From assembly GCA_025603075.1 (NCBI GenBank), contig MU626364.1, positions 1 through 64,000 on the forward strand: DNA of 64,000 nt. Direction: 5' to 3'. Below the pieces are notes generated by a model that did no database searches, had not been told where the DNA came from, and was given only the letters and a program-made list of their open reading frames with translations. Origin of the DNA: Neoconidiobolus thromboides FSU 785. Its lineage: Eukaryota; Entomophthoromycota; Entomophthoromycetes; Entomophthorales; Neoconidiobolaceae. A program made the position numbers and the translations under genes. Below are positions 30,495 through 42,948 of this stretch, piece after piece (positions within the stretch are counted from its first letter, which is position 1; every line of letters starts with the position of its first letter).

Positions 30495-32081
30495 TTATAG
30501 CTTAACAACTCTAGAATTTTCACTTTCTTCACTTTGTTGCCCTTGTTTTCTTAAAACTTTATCTCTATAGCGTTGATTTCTAACTTCTACAGATGAAGCT
30601 CTATTTCTTTGTAACAAATGGATATAATTTCTAGTTGAACTTCTCTGTCCAGCACCGATAACGATAGGTGTTAAGCTAGGATCCACTTTTGCAAAACTTT
30701 CTAATCCTTCAGGTGCAAGTTTTTCCAGCTCTTTTATAACATTTGAAAAATGGTAAGCTTTAGTTACGCATTCATACCATTTGGTATAAATGGTTCGATA
30801 CGAACGAGCCATAGCACTGATTTCATTTTTGGTATCAAGTTGCCACTTTATCTCTGTTTCATAATCACAATCAAAAAATAACAATGGATAAGGCGCTGAT
30901 AATTCATAAACTGGCTTTTGATTCAACTTTTCAGCATTTAAAAACTCTGTAATTACTTCTGGTTTTTCTAAACCTTGACCAATTAAAAACAAGATCGACA
31001 TGATACAACGTATTTGGTTCCACAAAAATCCAGATCCTTTAATATACAACTCATAACAAAATGGGCTGCTCATTTCCTTATTATTTTCTGGAAACCAGAG
31101 ATCTGCTTTTTGAATTTTGGCTTCAAAAATATCTCTGATAAACACTGATATTTGCTTGCTACCATCCTGCCTACAAAAGTTCCTGAAATCATGAGTTCCA
31201 ACTAAATATGTACATGCTTTGCGCATAAGATCAATATTTAAGTTTGTTCCAGAAGTAGTAAAAAAATACTTATAACTTCTCGATCGGCAATCGAATCTGG
31301 CATTGAAGTCTTCTTTAACTGGCGCCCAAGCTAATACTCGAATATCTTCTGGCAAAGACTTATTGATCATATCGGTGTAAGGTAACTCCCCTTCGACTTC
31401 AAATGGATCTTTTTCTAGCGTTTCTTTTGAAACTCCAGATCGAAGTTTAATTGATATGACTTGTTTTAATCCACTTACTCCTTTATCTGTTCTACCACAT
31501 CTAGAAAAATTACAATCTTTGGGATCTAGTATCAGTTTACAACTTAATAGCGCTTTATAGATATAATCCTCCACTGTTGCAACAATCTTTTGTTTTGGAT
31601 TATCTGGGTTATCTATTTTGAGTCCCTCTTTATCATTAATCTTCTCTAATGGTAAAGCAGTTGAAGCATCACCTTGGGAAGCTAAACCCATATAGTTCCA
31701 GCCAATATAAGCAACTTTTAAAGCAACTTGTCGTTGTGCATATTTGCTCATATCAAACGGTTTCTTCTCTTTGTTTTTATCCTTCTTTTTGTTCTTTTTT
31801 TCTTCACCATCTAGTTTTCTTTTTTTGGCTTCGGTTAAGTTAACTTGGCTTGTTTCTAGGTTGATATCCTTTGATTGAAGATCTAAAACTAATTGAATTA
31901 AATCTTCTTTAGATAATTTGATCAACTCTCCTCTATCTTGGCGACCTATACTACTCATTCTTGAATTGATTAGTCTTAAAATGGGGTTCTGTTTAATTAA
32001 TGTATGATGTTGGAAATAGCTTGGATGATGAGATATTGAAGAAGATACTTTTGAAAAATGTTTTAAACAAGTATTAAGCAT
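30495..32081 (-). CDS. DEG1: tRNA pseudouridine(38/39) synthase, DEG1/PUS3
   Basis: 528 aa, single exon. TruA-family enzyme that converts U38/U39 in the tRNA anticodon arm to pseudouridine. Visible motifs: the catalytic block S-R-C-G-R-T-D-K-G-V-S-G with Asp199, the R-S-Y-K-Y-F segment, H-D-F-R-N-F-C-R-Q-D with the eukaryotic Pus3-type sequence, and G-S-G-F-L-W-N-Q-I-R (about 353-362) that closes the active site. The first 41 residues are rich in Ser, His and basic residues with few acidic ones, like a mitochondrial presequence, and a second Met lies at 42 (M-S-S-I-G-R-Q). Residues about 86-110 are a lysine-rich stretch (nuclear-localisation-like). The protein is longer than yeast Deg1 (442 aa) at both ends. 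Confidence 0.93.
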   Translation of the reverse strand: MLNTCLKHFSKVSSSISHHPSYFQHHTLIKQNPILRLINSRMSSIGRQDRGELIKLSKEDLIQLVLDLQSKDINLETSQVNLTEAKKRKLDGEEKKNKKKDKNKEKKPFDMSKYAQRQVALKVAYIGWNYMGLASQGDASTALPLEKINDKEGLKIDNPDNPKQKIVATVEDYIYKALLSCKLILDPKDCNFSRCGRTDKGVSGLKQVISIKLRSGVSKETLEKDPFEVEGELPYTDMINKSLPEDIRVLAWAPVKEDFNARFDCRSRSYKYFFTTSGTNLNIDLMRKACTYLVGTHDFRNFCRQDGSKQISVFIRDIFEAKIQKADLWFPENNKEMSSPFCYELYIKGSGFLWNQIRCIMSILFLIGQGLEKPEVITEFLNAEKLNQKPVYELSAPYPLLFFDCDYETEIKWQLDTKNEISAMARSYRTIYTKWYECVTKAYHFSNVIKELEKLAPEGLESFAKVDPSLTPIVIGAGQRSSTRNYIHLLQRNRASSVEVRNQRYRDKVLRKQGQQSEESENSRVVKL

Positions 32082-32395
32082 TAATTAAATCAGATGATTT
32101 TGCTTAATAAAAAAATAAAATTTAAAAAAATGAATTTTAGTCGAACTTTAAAATTAACAAAAATAAAGTTACTATTAAATGTAACTAAGTTTATTATTTA
32201 AGTATTTTTGATTAACAGGAATGGTTAATACCTTTAAATATAGCACTCTGGTTTTATTGCAGCTATTTTATATTCATCATTATCTACTAACATCGTCCCT
32301 GGCTATTTTTACTAATAATTGCTAATTTTATTCCCATAAAATGATCCAACCCTACTTTTTTAGATTTGTCACATCTAATCTAATCATTTTTAATA
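32082..32395. other. Shared promoter of DEG1 and NDUFS4 genes
   Basis: 314 bp between divergent starts. Nothing beyond AT-rich sequence is recognisable. Confidence 0.45.
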
Positions 32396-33039
32396 ATGCA
32401 ATCTATTCGCCAAACACAACGTTTAAGCACCAGCTTACGCTCAATTGCTCAATATCGATTTTACAGTGACAAAGCTATCAAGCCAAATGAAGAATTAATT
32501 ACCACTCGTCCAACAAGTGAAGTAGTACCAGCTGATATTGTATCTGGAGCACCAGGTATGACATTGAAACAATTTTAAATGAAGATTAATTTTATTTAGA
32601 GGAATTGAAGACACGTACTGTTCGTATCTTTCAACCCACAAGAAATGTAATGCAATCAGGAATCAATGCTACTAGAAAATGGTTAATTGATTTTGATATC
32701 CTTGAAGGAAGTGGGCGTTGGGAAAATACTTTAATGGGATGGGCTTCAAGGTTAGTACAAACTTAATGTTTTTTAAAATTGTAATTTAATTTATTTAGTG
32801 CTGATGCCGTACAAGCTTTAAAGATTAAATTTGGAACTAAAGAACAAGCTATCATGTTTGCCGAAAAACAAGGTAAAAACAAAATGTTAAAGTTGACAGA
32901 ATTTGTGTAACACTTAAAATTTAATTTAGGATGGAACTATACAGTCCAAGAGCCTAAACAAAAATCTTTCCGTAAAAAGCTTTATGCTGATAACTTTACC
33001 TATTCTGCAGATAAGTTACGCATGTATAAAACTAAATAA
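32396..33039 (+). CDS. NADH dehydrogenase Fe-S protein 4, NDUFS4 (4 exons)
   Basis: Accessory subunit of complex I in the matrix arm, involved in assembly and stability of the N module. Exons: 32396-32555, 32600-32750, 32799-32872, 32930-33039, giving 164 aa. The first 25 or so residues are basic and Ser/Arg-rich ([12 protein letters not shown]), a mitochondrial presequence. The conserved core follows: [16 protein letters not shown], then [14 protein letters not shown], then A-E-K-Q-G-W-N-Y-T-V, ending with the basic F-x-Y-S-A-D-K-L-R tail. Length matches the family. Splice phases 1, 2 and 1 join cleanly. Confidence 0.93.
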
Positions 33040-33543
33040 GCAACTTTATTAGATTAAATATTAGTTTTTAAATGTTATTTGAGATATAAATAATTCATGT
33101 TAGCGCATAAATTTCATGCCTTTTATATTTTAGTTGTGTTTTGATTTTAAGTTCTTAATTAGCACCACAAATATAAATATATGGGAGAAACATGTGGTTT
33201 ATATAAAATGATGATTAAAGAATGATTCAATATGCTTACTTTAGCCTTAGAGATTTAATAGTCATTGATACAATATAAAAGTTTAATTATTGACTTTGAA
33301 ACTAAATAATAAAATCATATTAGTAAGTCATTAATTATTTTAGTTCTCATTATCGTTTCTTAGTGGTGGTATCGGAGTACTGATACAATGCCGTAAGTTT
33401 TTTTTTGGTAAATAATGATTTTTACAATACAAAATAAAAATTGATAGTAAGGTTTTAAACTTAAATTTAAATTCAAAATGTTAAATTACTTTATTTATAT
33501 ATCAATTGAATTATTAGTAAAGTCAGATTAGAGTAGGGCGAAA

Positions 33544-33648
33544 GTGTGGAGATGTATTTTTGTACTTGGCAATTCTACCAACAATTTTTCCACTCAAATT
33601 AACACTTAAAAATGGAAAAAGTGATAAAACCAAAAAAAATCCATAGTT
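33544..33648 (+). repeat. 106-bp MITE-like element, copy 9
   Basis: Left end GTGTGGAGATGTATTTTTGT, middle CAATTTTTCCACTCAAATT, right end with A-run and TCCATAG. Core altered (AACACTTAAA). Confidence 0.8.
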
Positions 33649-34358
33649 TAATATCTTGACTTTTAATCTATTTAGCATTTTAACAATCCATTTTTACTAT
33701 TTAAAAGGGAGGTTTCTTACTAAGATATGAAAATATATCATTGTTCACATATTATAACCCCGATCAGTACTCTGCTACTGCTTTTTTTAGCTTATAGTGT
33801 CAATGTCTAACAAAAGCTATTAGTTATTAATTACAGACTTTTGCCCAGTTGGAATATATGTATTTATAGTATTGGACATAAAATGTAACTATTAACATTA
33901 TTACCGAAGATAATAAAAATATAATTCCCAAAATTGAATAGTACTATAGAATCCTTATAGAGGAAGTGTTTTCTAGCTTTGATAGATTTTTCTAGTTATT
34001 CAGTCTTTCTATAAAGTGATTTATTTTTCTCGTAAATTTATCATTTAAAATTAGTACAAATAAACGGTTAGAGCTACAAAAGGGATATTTATCACTTTTA
34101 TTATTCAAGTTTAAGATAAATAAATAGCATTTGTTGAGGAAGCAGTAAACAGGAGTAACTGGTAAACTTACAAAGTATTATTAATAATCCGAGTATCCTA
34201 CAATCATTCACACTTTATCTCTTATCCAAAAAAGTACTAATCAGTTACATAAAAACTTTAACCATTCTATTTTTATTTATCTAACTAAAGATCAGGTAAA
34301 TATGAATTTAGCTTTTTAATTTTTGTACAATTCAACTAGCTATTTGCTTTTAAGGTTA

Positions 34359-34467
34359 ATATCTGGAAGTGTTCTTTTGACTTTGTTATTTTTTCCATTT
34401 TTTAAGCGCATTTAAACAGAAAATTTGTTAGTAAAATTCTTGAACACAAAAATACATCCTCATCTAT
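34359..34467 (-). repeat. 106-bp MITE-like element, copy 10
   Basis: Reverse orientation: ATATCTGGAAGTGTTCTTTT at the left, CAAAAATACATCCTCAT at the right, core TTAAGCGCATTTAAA. Confidence 0.82.
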
Positions 34468-35447
34468 TAAATATAAGTCAAACATTTCCCTTCCCTCCAC
34501 CTTAAATACACCCTCCTCTCAAATGAGGTCAATCGGGTAAATTAATAAGGGATATGAAGTCTTATTGTGAATATCTAATGTGTTACTATGAAGGTCACTT
34601 ACTCCTCGATTCTTCACTCTTCTAAACACAACAACATTTGCTTTTTAATTGAATAAAGCTCAAAACCTATTGGTCTGTGGGCTTTAAAAAAATTAAAATT
34701 AAAACTGATAAAATATTTTGTATTATACTTTTACATCCTAATTAGAAACTAAATATCAGTTTATATTATTCTACATATAATATATATCAGAGCTTATAAT
34801 GTTTTTGTTTTGAGGAAATTTTAAATAAATTATCTTTGGTCAAATTACTTTTATTTATTAAGTTTATTTATTAATAATAAAAATTGAAAAGAAATAAAAA
34901 ATTCAATGCTGTTATATTTAGATATCAATATCAGTCATTTAAATTTAAAAGTATTATAAATCATGAAATAAAGTTTTAATTATATGCCAATACCTCACAA
35001 TATTAACTGAAAGCTTTAATATCAAACGATTTTTTTGTATAGTTAAAAGATGACAGATTTAATTTAACAAGAATATTACTAAATTAAATCATTAAACATC
35101 ACGCAATAAAATTAGACCTGGGTAATTAAGTTTAAGACTCAAATTATTTTATTCAAATATCAAAATTAGCTAAACGCGGATAAAAGATTTCCGATTTAAA
35201 TAGTGAATTTATTACTTTGCATTACTAAAAAAGCGGTCAAGTTTATCCAAAATTCACTTATTTGATCCTTTTAGAAAATACTTGCTCTTTTTGAACTTAT
35301 TTTTAGTTACCAAATTAGTACAATATTTGAATTTAATTTTACATTAAAAAACTTTATTTAGATAAATTTGAAAACTATGAAACTATAGAAAGTCTAAGGC
35401 TTTGAACAAAAGGAATAATAATAATAATGACAAGATATAATCGCAGT

Positions 35448-37610
35448 TTAGGCCCAAACATCTTCTTGGTACCTAGATTGAGAACGAAGTTTCTTTACAT
35501 AGGCAATGGCATGCTCTTCACTCATACCACCCAAATCTTTAGCCATATCAACAAAGCATTGATTGACGTCTTTAGCCATATATTTAGCATCACCACAGAC
35601 GTAGATGGATCCCTTTTGTCTATCAATAAGGTCCCATACTTTCTCTTTTTGTTCTCTGATTAAATGTTGTACATAGACTTTCTTGTCTCCTTGACGTGAA
35701 AAGGCAGTTAACATCTCACTATCTTTCAATGGTTCAAATAACTCTTTCCATTCTTCAGCATACATAAAATCTTCATCACAACGACGACAACCAAAGAATA
35801 ACATAGTTGGTCCGACATTTTTACCACTCTTTGCTTGTGCAGAACGTTCTTGAACAAAGGCACGGAATGGGGCTACACCAGTACCAGGACCAATCATAAC
35901 AACTGGCACTTCTGGATTACGTGGAAGGCGGAAATTGGATTTACGAATATGCATTGGTAATACTACTTTTAAGGTACCATCTTCTTTCTTAGAAGCATTG
36001 AATAAATATGGACTTGGGCCTTCATGTGGACAAGTAAGTAATTCATGGGCAGATAAAAGGAAGTTAGTGAAAAGGCCTTTAACTTTACGTTTAGAATCAG
36101 ATTCAGGAGAGAATTCAAGTACAGAAGCGGTAACATGGACAGTATTAGCATGAACAATATTGCTGGAACTAATGCTGTAGTAACGAGGAGAAACACGGCC
36201 AAGGTTTTCGAGAGTAAGGTTTAATGGGATAGTTGAGCGACTGGATAATTCAACATCTTTTTCCATTTCTTGGACTTTGAGGCAAATTTCTGCCATAGTT
36301 GTACGAGTATTAAGAATTTCATTAGAATATAGAGCAGAGTCGTCAGCAATCTTTGAAATCCATTCTTTGGCCTCTTTAGATTTGATATAAGGTACCAGTT
36401 GTCCAAGAAATTGACGAGAAGGAGCAGAGCAGATATCAACATAAAAGCGGAGGAGAGATGAATAAGTGGTTGGGCTGGCAAACAATTTCTTATTGTTGTT
36501 ACCATCAATACTTTCAATTGAAATAACAGTATCCATTTTCTCAGAAAGACCAAAAGCACGAGCAAACAATTGAACTTCCGATTCAGGGTTGGTGGGCCAT
36601 AGTCCAATATGATCACCAGTTTCGTATTTAATACCAGAATCTCCAAGGTCGACTTCAAGATGAACGCATTTACGATCTCCAGTATATAGTTGACGGGTAA
36701 TTTTGACTGGGGAACAATAAGGATGTTTAGCATCGTAAGTAGTCTTACCTCCCAAGCTTTTAATACATTTATCGTGAAGTTCGCCATTATGTACTAGATT
36801 AGAGTCAACATCAGAAGCTTCAGTAATTTTCAAATTAGAATAAGTAATTTGAGAAGAGGAATCTACAAAGTCAACATTAAGTTCACCACAAATACTTTTC
36901 CAAGTTGCTTCTTTCCAAGAGATAAAATCATCCTCAAGACTTCCGTCATCATCGCCAAGACCTAACTCACCAAAACGTTTACCACCAAATTTAGTAAATG
37001 AAGCATCCAAGTTTTTAGCTACAAGGTTGAAATGTTCATAAGTACGGTTACCAAGACCAAAGAAAGAATAGCGTAATTTTTCTAAAGGTTTATCATCAGC
37101 AGAATAAGTACTTTGTGAAAGAGTCACATCTTGTTCATCTTGTAACATATGATAGAATTCATTTGCATTATCAGTAGGCTCACCTTCACCATAAGTTGCC
37201 ATTAAAAAGATAGCATAAAAATCGTCAGGGAGAGTATCTAATAAATCCATATCATAACATTCAATATCACAAACAAGGCACGATAATCCAAAACGTTGCT
37301 TTCCTTCTTTAGCTAAACGATTAGCAAAGTCTTCAGCAGTACCAGTTTGAGAACCAAAAAAGATGATAATGTTGCTTTGGGTTTGTTGCATTTTTTCAAT
37401 AAAATTGCGAGTAGCCTTTGGCTTTACATTGATCTCTGCCTTTGTTTCAACAGGTTTATTAGATGGTATAATATAATCTCTTAAGAGATATAAACCACAG
37501 AGTGCAACGATACCAGATATTATATAAGTCTCCATTGATAAATTAAAAAACCACGAAGATGTTGTTGTTTCCATAAAAGAAGTTGAGATTGAAGAATTAA
37601 AAGTTTCCAT
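35448..37610 (-). CDS. NCP1: NADPH-cytochrome P450 reductase
   Basis: 720 aa, single exon. ER-anchored diflavin enzyme that passes electrons NADPH > FAD > FMN > cytochrome P450 and other acceptors. An N-terminal membrane anchor lies at about 28-44. The FMN-binding flavodoxin domain has G-S-Q-T-G-T-A-E-D-F at 86-95, A-T-Y-G-E-G-E-P-T-D-N-A and F-G-L-G-N-R-T-Y-E-H-F-N. The connecting/FAD domain has R-Y-Y-S-I-S-S-S from residue 476 and the following T-V-H-V-T-A segment. The NADPH site has G-P-G-T-G-V-A-P-F-R from 574, G-C-R-R-x-D-E-D-F-M-Y and Y-V-C-G-D-A-K-Y-M. The C-terminus ends D-V-W-A, with the conserved Trp stacking on FAD one residue before the end. Full length for the family. The gene name follows yeast usage. 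Confidence 0.96.
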   Translation of the reverse strand: METFNSSISTSFMETTTSSWFFNLSMETYIISGIVALCGLYLLRDYIIPSNKPVETKAEINVKPKATRNFIEKMQQTQSNIIIFFGSQTGTAEDFANRLAKEGKQRFGLSCLVCDIECYDMDLLDTLPDDFYAIFLMATYGEGEPTDNANEFYHMLQDEQDVTLSQSTYSADDKPLEKLRYSFFGLGNRTYEHFNLVAKNLDASFTKFGGKRFGELGLGDDDGSLEDDFISWKEATWKSICGELNVDFVDSSSQITYSNLKITEASDVDSNLVHNGELHDKCIKSLGGKTTYDAKHPYCSPVKITRQLYTGDRKCVHLEVDLGDSGIKYETGDHIGLWPTNPESEVQLFARAFGLSEKMDTVISIESIDGNNNKKLFASPTTYSSLLRFYVDICSAPSRQFLGQLVPYIKSKEAKEWISKIADDSALYSNEILNTRTTMAEICLKVQEMEKDVELSSRSTIPLNLTLENLGRVSPRYYSISSSNIVHANTVHVTASVLEFSPESDSKRKVKGLFTNFLLSAHELLTCPHEGPSPYLFNASKKEDGTLKVVLPMHIRKSNFRLPRNPEVPVVMIGPGTGVAPFRAFVQERSAQAKSGKNVGPTMLFFGCRRCDEDFMYAEEWKELFEPLKDSEMLTAFSRQGDKKVYVQHLIREQKEKVWDLIDRQKGSIYVCGDAKYMAKDVNQCFVDMAKDLGGMSEEHAIAYVKKLRSQSRYQEDVWA

Positions 37611-40600
37611 AGGTTATTTGCTTCCTTTATAAACTGAAATCAGATTAATTATTGCTTTAACCAATTAAATTAAATGTATATATTTAGTAGGTAAATTAGC
37701 TAAATATAAAATGTTGGGGGGAATTGATTGGCTGCTTAATATTGGGGTTTGAAATCTATCGAAGTTTAAAGAAATAAGCCTTTAAAATGTGATAGAATAT
37801 TTGTATTTTTTATAACAATGGTGAAGATGTTTTTTGATCTTTTATACCCTTTAAAACCTTATAATTGTATGATGTAATTTAGATACATTCATTAATAAAT
37901 TTGTTTTTAGGTTAAAAATAAAATAAAATTAAAAACGCTGTCGTGTTTGGTATTAAATCATGTTTTGTTTTAAATTAGTAGTTGGAAATTTTAACCGAAT
38001 TTTTTATATTTGGTGTTTAACCCAGGATAATCTCATCCGACTATTTTGTAAAGTTGAGGGGAAATCGATAATTCGAATATTCTTAGATTTAGCATAAATT
38101 TTTCGTAACCCTTTTTATCTTAATATTTTGGTGAGAGCTCAATCAACAATTTAGAATCATTATACATATCTGATAAAAATTTTATTAATAATTTGAAAAG
38201 CTTCCTCCTAGATGACAGTTAACTTTTCTGCAGTTATTATCACAATTTAATAAGAATAGTATAAACAGGATAGCATTTTCATTAAGGATGATTCTTTCTT
38301 CTTAATTTCGCATGGTATGCTATCAAGTTTTCATTTTACTATGTCAAATTATACTTATAAAGTGATTAAAGAAGTTGTTATTTATTTAAAATAATAGTTA
38401 TAGATAAAAGCTGTATCAATGAAATAATTATAATTCACAGTCAGTATTTAAAAGTATATAATTAACCATAATTAAAGCTGAGTAAGGATTTTCGATCTAT
38501 TAAAGTTTTATTATCAAATTAATATAATAATTTATATTATATAATAGAATACAACAATAGAAATAGAAATAATTAGCCTAAAAAATAAATCATAATGAAA
38601 ATAGCTCTTAGTTAAACTAGATATTATATATTATATTTTAAAAAATTTAAATTTCTTACTAAAATACGAATGAAATAAACTTTATTTATTGACTAGTAGT
38701 TTTATAACATTTTAATAAATTAGGGTAAACAGGTATTTTATATATTTAAAATATTAATAAAAAAGGTTACAAAGTCATTTATTTAATTTGGTTTACCATA
38801 TCTTATACCTTAAAAAAGCTAAAATTCTATTGTTAATTTATTAGCTAAAGATGCTATAAAAGAATGGTTGAATAAATACAAGTCCCCTTTAATCAAACTG
38901 AGAAGATTTAAACTCAGTAGTTTTAATCTATTTATAGAGTCTAATTTTAAATAAACTGATATGAAGCTATTTAATATTATAATCTAATATTATCTTTTAG
39001 TTATTGTCCTAAATTTTATGCATAGTTATAATGATATTTACAATATATTAAAAATAGTTGTTTCAAAAATCTGTTATTAATGATTAACATTAGGCTATAT
39101 GATTATATAATCACCCATGATCATAGAAATCAACTTCTTATACCAATGATCAGTAAAACAATGCTCAAAATATGAAATAACAAATTTTATATTAAATATT
39201 TTCATGCTCTTGTTTATTCAAAACCAATAAATAGATATTATAATTTACAAAAATGTAAAAATAAATAAAAACAAATAGGTGTACTATTATTTTTACAAGT
39301 GGAGCATTTTTCCGCTTAAAAGAGCTGTCAAAAATTTTTGTCGGAAAAAGTCGGAAGCATTTTACACTATTGTGTTTAGAGTTATGCAACTTTTGCTAAA
39401 TCTTAAGGCAAATATTCCGTTATTTATCCAAAAAACAGGAGATATAGGAAAGCTAAATCGGGGCTTAAAACTGGCAGAGTGGAAGGAAATAATAGAAAGT
39501 TATATGATTATATTTATTGATGATAATCATATAGCTTAAATAACATTTTAATTAAGAGTAGTATCATTTATTGAATTGTTTAATTTTATAATAAAGATAA
39601 AGCTTTCCATAATATTTCCCTTGGAATAATTAATTCTATTCATTTCATAGTTAACTACTTATTAAAGTGCAACAAAAACATAATGAGCGCTACTATTTTG
39701 AAGACGGAGGTATTCTGCCTTCGCTGATTTAATAAGGTAAAAATAACTAAGAGCTTAAACATGATATTTTTAATTAAAATGAATATTAATATGGTTATAA
39801 ATTAACAAAAATATTGAGCAAAAATTATTAACTCTAAACTTATGCTTGGGAATTTTTACACCATTTTCAAAATTGGGGCTGTTTTTTTGTGTTTAAGAAT
39901 TTTACTAACAAATTTTCCACTTAAATAACGTTTAAAAAATAGAAAAAACAATGAAATCAAAAAAAACACTCCCATAAAATAAAAATTTTAATAAAGCAGT
40001 AATGTTAATCAATAATATAAAAATGATATATGAAAAATTCAAAATTATTTAAAAATGAAAAAAACATAAGATTATGAGGCTTTCAAAAGTATTTTTAAAT
40101 TTTTTAGTATTTATATTATAAGTAATTATTAATATTTTTTTTATTAAATAAATATGAAGTTTTTTTTACCAGCTTTTGATTTTTTTTAGCAATAGTATCT
40201 TAATAAAATATTGATATTTATCTTAAAAAATTATATGTACTTTTTTATAGTTGATAAAATAAACACTTTTACTATATCAAAGGATTTTATTATTTATTTA
40301 TCAAATCATTTTTAAAGTAATATTAAACTTAATTTAAAATTGTATTTTATAAATTTTATAAATTGCTTTCAAATATAAATTAGATTCCTTTAAGATTTTA
40401 TTTTTATTAATATAATAAGTCTATGTATATCAATTACTAAAAATATTTTAAATACAAGTGCTTATTTTTAAAATAATAGCAGTTGATTAAATTAAAATGA
40501 TTCACTTTTTAACCTAAATTTAAGCTTTTACCTAATTTTCCACTATACAAAAACATAGTGCTCTGTCTATGGCTTTTGAGTGCTTTTATTAAAAATGAAT

Positions 40601-40615
40601 AAGTCATTATAATCA
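37611..40615. other. Intergenic, one repeat copy
   Basis: About 3 kb. A 106-bp element lies at 39872-39977. An open frame of 86 codons at 39279-39539 begins with GTG and has no recognisable features; I do not call it a gene. Otherwise AT-rich and featureless. Confidence 0.45.
39872..39977 (+). repeat. 106-bp MITE-like element, copy 11
   Basis: Middle and right part close to consensus (GTTTAAGAATTTTACTAACA; CACTCCCATA). Left end altered to TTGGGGCTGTTTTTTTG. Confidence 0.82.
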
Positions 40616-42180
40616 ATTAATCTAGGATTAAACCAGCATAGTGCCAATATTACATGAATAAAAGAAAACACAATTTAGTACTTGGATTAGCTATAAAAAA
40701 TGAAATAGTTGTATAAGGGATTAAAGACCCAGTTAAAAGCCAAAGACATATAATAATGAAAATTTCCACTCACAATACTTTTTATTATTTTAGCCATTTA
40801 AAACAGAAAAAGGGAAGATAGAGAGCGCTATTATTTTCAACTGTAAATATTTTAGGGCATCAAAATTTCATGTGTAAAAATCGGTTTGAATTCGATGCCT
40901 CTACTATGACTGTGTTTATTAAATATTATATTGCTTTTTGTGTTAGGCCATAGTTATGTATTATATAAATTTGCATTAAATAAATGCTCTAAAATATTTT
41001 CTAATAAACTGCTATATATTGAGTTAGAATCTGCAGTTGTAAAAAGGAGCATAAATATTTATCATATTGTGCCGCAACTTACAACTCTCTATTTTCAAAG
41101 AACCAATATATTATTTACATTATTTATAATTAATTTATAAATATAAAAGGGCAAAGTACATTGATTTGTTTCGTGATGATAGTAGCTTTAACACAGATAA
41201 ATGATAATGATAGTTTTTCAAAATTAGAAGTACTTTTAATATTAACTTATTTCCAATGAGATTGATTAAAGATCAACTTAGGTAACGTCCAGTTGAGGGC
41301 CATATTATCAAATATACTAAATGGATGTAGCTTGGCACTACCATCCTACTACTTTTTGAATGCTGATAATTATTATATACTACTAGGTTTACACTTAAAC
41401 CATAAGGGTAGCATTGAAAGGAAATTATACTATTCAGCAGTTATATATTTACTTTGCCTTGATGACCCTTATTTTACTTTGTTATTTGATACCCATAGTT
41501 TATGGAAAAAACATACTGTGACACTGATGTTAAATATGGATGAAGCTATAGAAACAATAACACAATAAGGTTTTTAGCATATTCTACTTATTGTTATAAA
41601 TGTAGTTTGTTTTATAAGCACCTCTTATATTTTATGGTACATATTAATATGTTAAATATGGGTGATGCAAAAGCAACCAAAGTCGATTGTTTGATAATAA
41701 ACTTATGGAGCTTGATTACTGAAAATCCAATAAGTAAATTAGAATATATCAAACAATTCCTTTTAATTAAAGGATTACTCGAAGCTATTGATGTACTTAT
41801 TAATTATGTTAAGATTATTTATCATTCAAGCTGGATTTTTTATTTGATATTAAATGGGGACTATTATCTATAATGAAGGTTTATTTTGTATTCATTTAGT
41901 GAATAAAAGGCCAGAAGATATTGAGCTTTTGGAAGCTAATATATAACAATTAGTTAAGCACATTTGTAATTTAAAGTTGTGGTCTTTTCCCTTTAAATCC
42001 TTTGCATCCTTATAACTTGTACATATCATATATTTTTATTTCAAGTAGATAGATGGTGGGAGCGCTTTAACTAATCAAGTGATATACCAATTTATTGGCT
42101 TTGCCAAAGGTCACCATATGACGTTGTTATCGTTCATTAGTTTTTTTAACACAGATAGTCAATATCAAATAAACTTTTTA
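40616..42180 (+). pseudogene. Decayed copy of the adjacent Zn2Cys6 regulator gene (upstream)
   Basis: Aligns along nearly its whole length with the intact gene at 42949-44583 but is broken by many stops, frameshifts and deletions. The zinc-cluster start survives as GATTAAACCAGCATAGTGCC near 40624, with a stop replacing part of A-C-D-Q-C. Later fragments are clear: E-S-A-V-V-K-R-S-I-N-I-Y and Y-F-Q-R-T-N-I-L near 41030-41115, then A-L-P-S-Y-Y-F-L-N and L-L-G-L-H-L-N near 41336-41400, Y-S-A-V-I-Y-L-L and L-D-D-P-Y at 41430-41470, then F-Y-K-H and V-H-I-N at 41607-41650. The homologous 3' end (AGTTTTTTTAACAC) is at about 42138-42155. Same orientation as the parent, so a tandem duplicate that has lost function. 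Confidence 0.85.
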
Positions 42181-42322
42181 TAGTTTTAATTTTTCTTGTA
42201 AATACAGCAATTTACAATTGTCTATATACATGATTGATCTCTACACATTTGGCTAAATCTAACCATTGTATTAATTAAAAGGATCAAAGTTAAAATTTTA
42301 TTTGTAGTAAAAGATAGGAATA

Positions 42323-42427
42323 TATATGAAGTGTCTCCTTTGGCTTCAATATTTTGTCCAATTCTTGTATAGTATAAGATTTCAAAAGCATTATTTGTCA
42401 CTGAAATAAAAAAGGCATCCCTATATA
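42323..42427 (-). repeat. 106-bp MITE-like element, copy 12 (degenerate)
   Basis: Left end TATATGAAGTGTCTCCTTTG with GGCTTCAATATTTTGTCC; right end AAAAAGGCATCCCTATATA. The middle is scrambled, but total length (105 bp) fits. It lies between the pseudogene and its intact relative. Confidence 0.6.
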
Positions 42428-42948
42428 TTTAATTTATAGCAAAGCCTACCTACGCATTTGCTTCAAAAGTTAGTAATATAATGAATAGTGTGTTATTTTA
42501 ACCTAAACTCACCTCAATTGTTTTTTTTATTAGTCATTGTTATTTGTTTCTAAAAGTTGTTTAATTCACAAGTTTTTAAAATTTGAAATATTTATATGGG
42601 ATTGTTAGTCACATTTGCTTCTTGCCTTTCCTTTTTGATTTTATGCATAAATTCCTGCTTATTCTTTATCTTTGTACATCTTCTTGAAAAATCAACTTTT
42701 AGGATCGACTGATTGGTTCAAATTTTAACATCACTCAATTTAGTTAACTAAAGTGTGACAATTGTTAATCATTTCACATTACTTTAAATGCCCCCCGTTT
42801 TATAATAACTATGCGATTTGCTATAGTTAAACAAGAGTAATTAACTTTTGAATTCAGGTTTAACTACATTAATACAGTCCTTATTATAGAAACTTTACTA
42901 CGACAAATTAATACTTCATTTATATCCTTTGAGTACTTATGCTGAAAG

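Larger units (their letters stand above)
33040..35447. other. Intergenic, two repeat copies
   Basis: 2.4 kb without a gene that I can support. It contains 106-bp elements at 33544-33648 and 34359-34467. The remainder is AT-rich and unremarkable. Confidence 0.5.

Noticed and set aside
39279-39539. 86-codon frame, possible gene fragment
   Set aside because: Starts with GTG, has no recognisable motif, no splice continuation that I could find, and lies in featureless intergenic DNA. It might be an old relic but cannot be supported.
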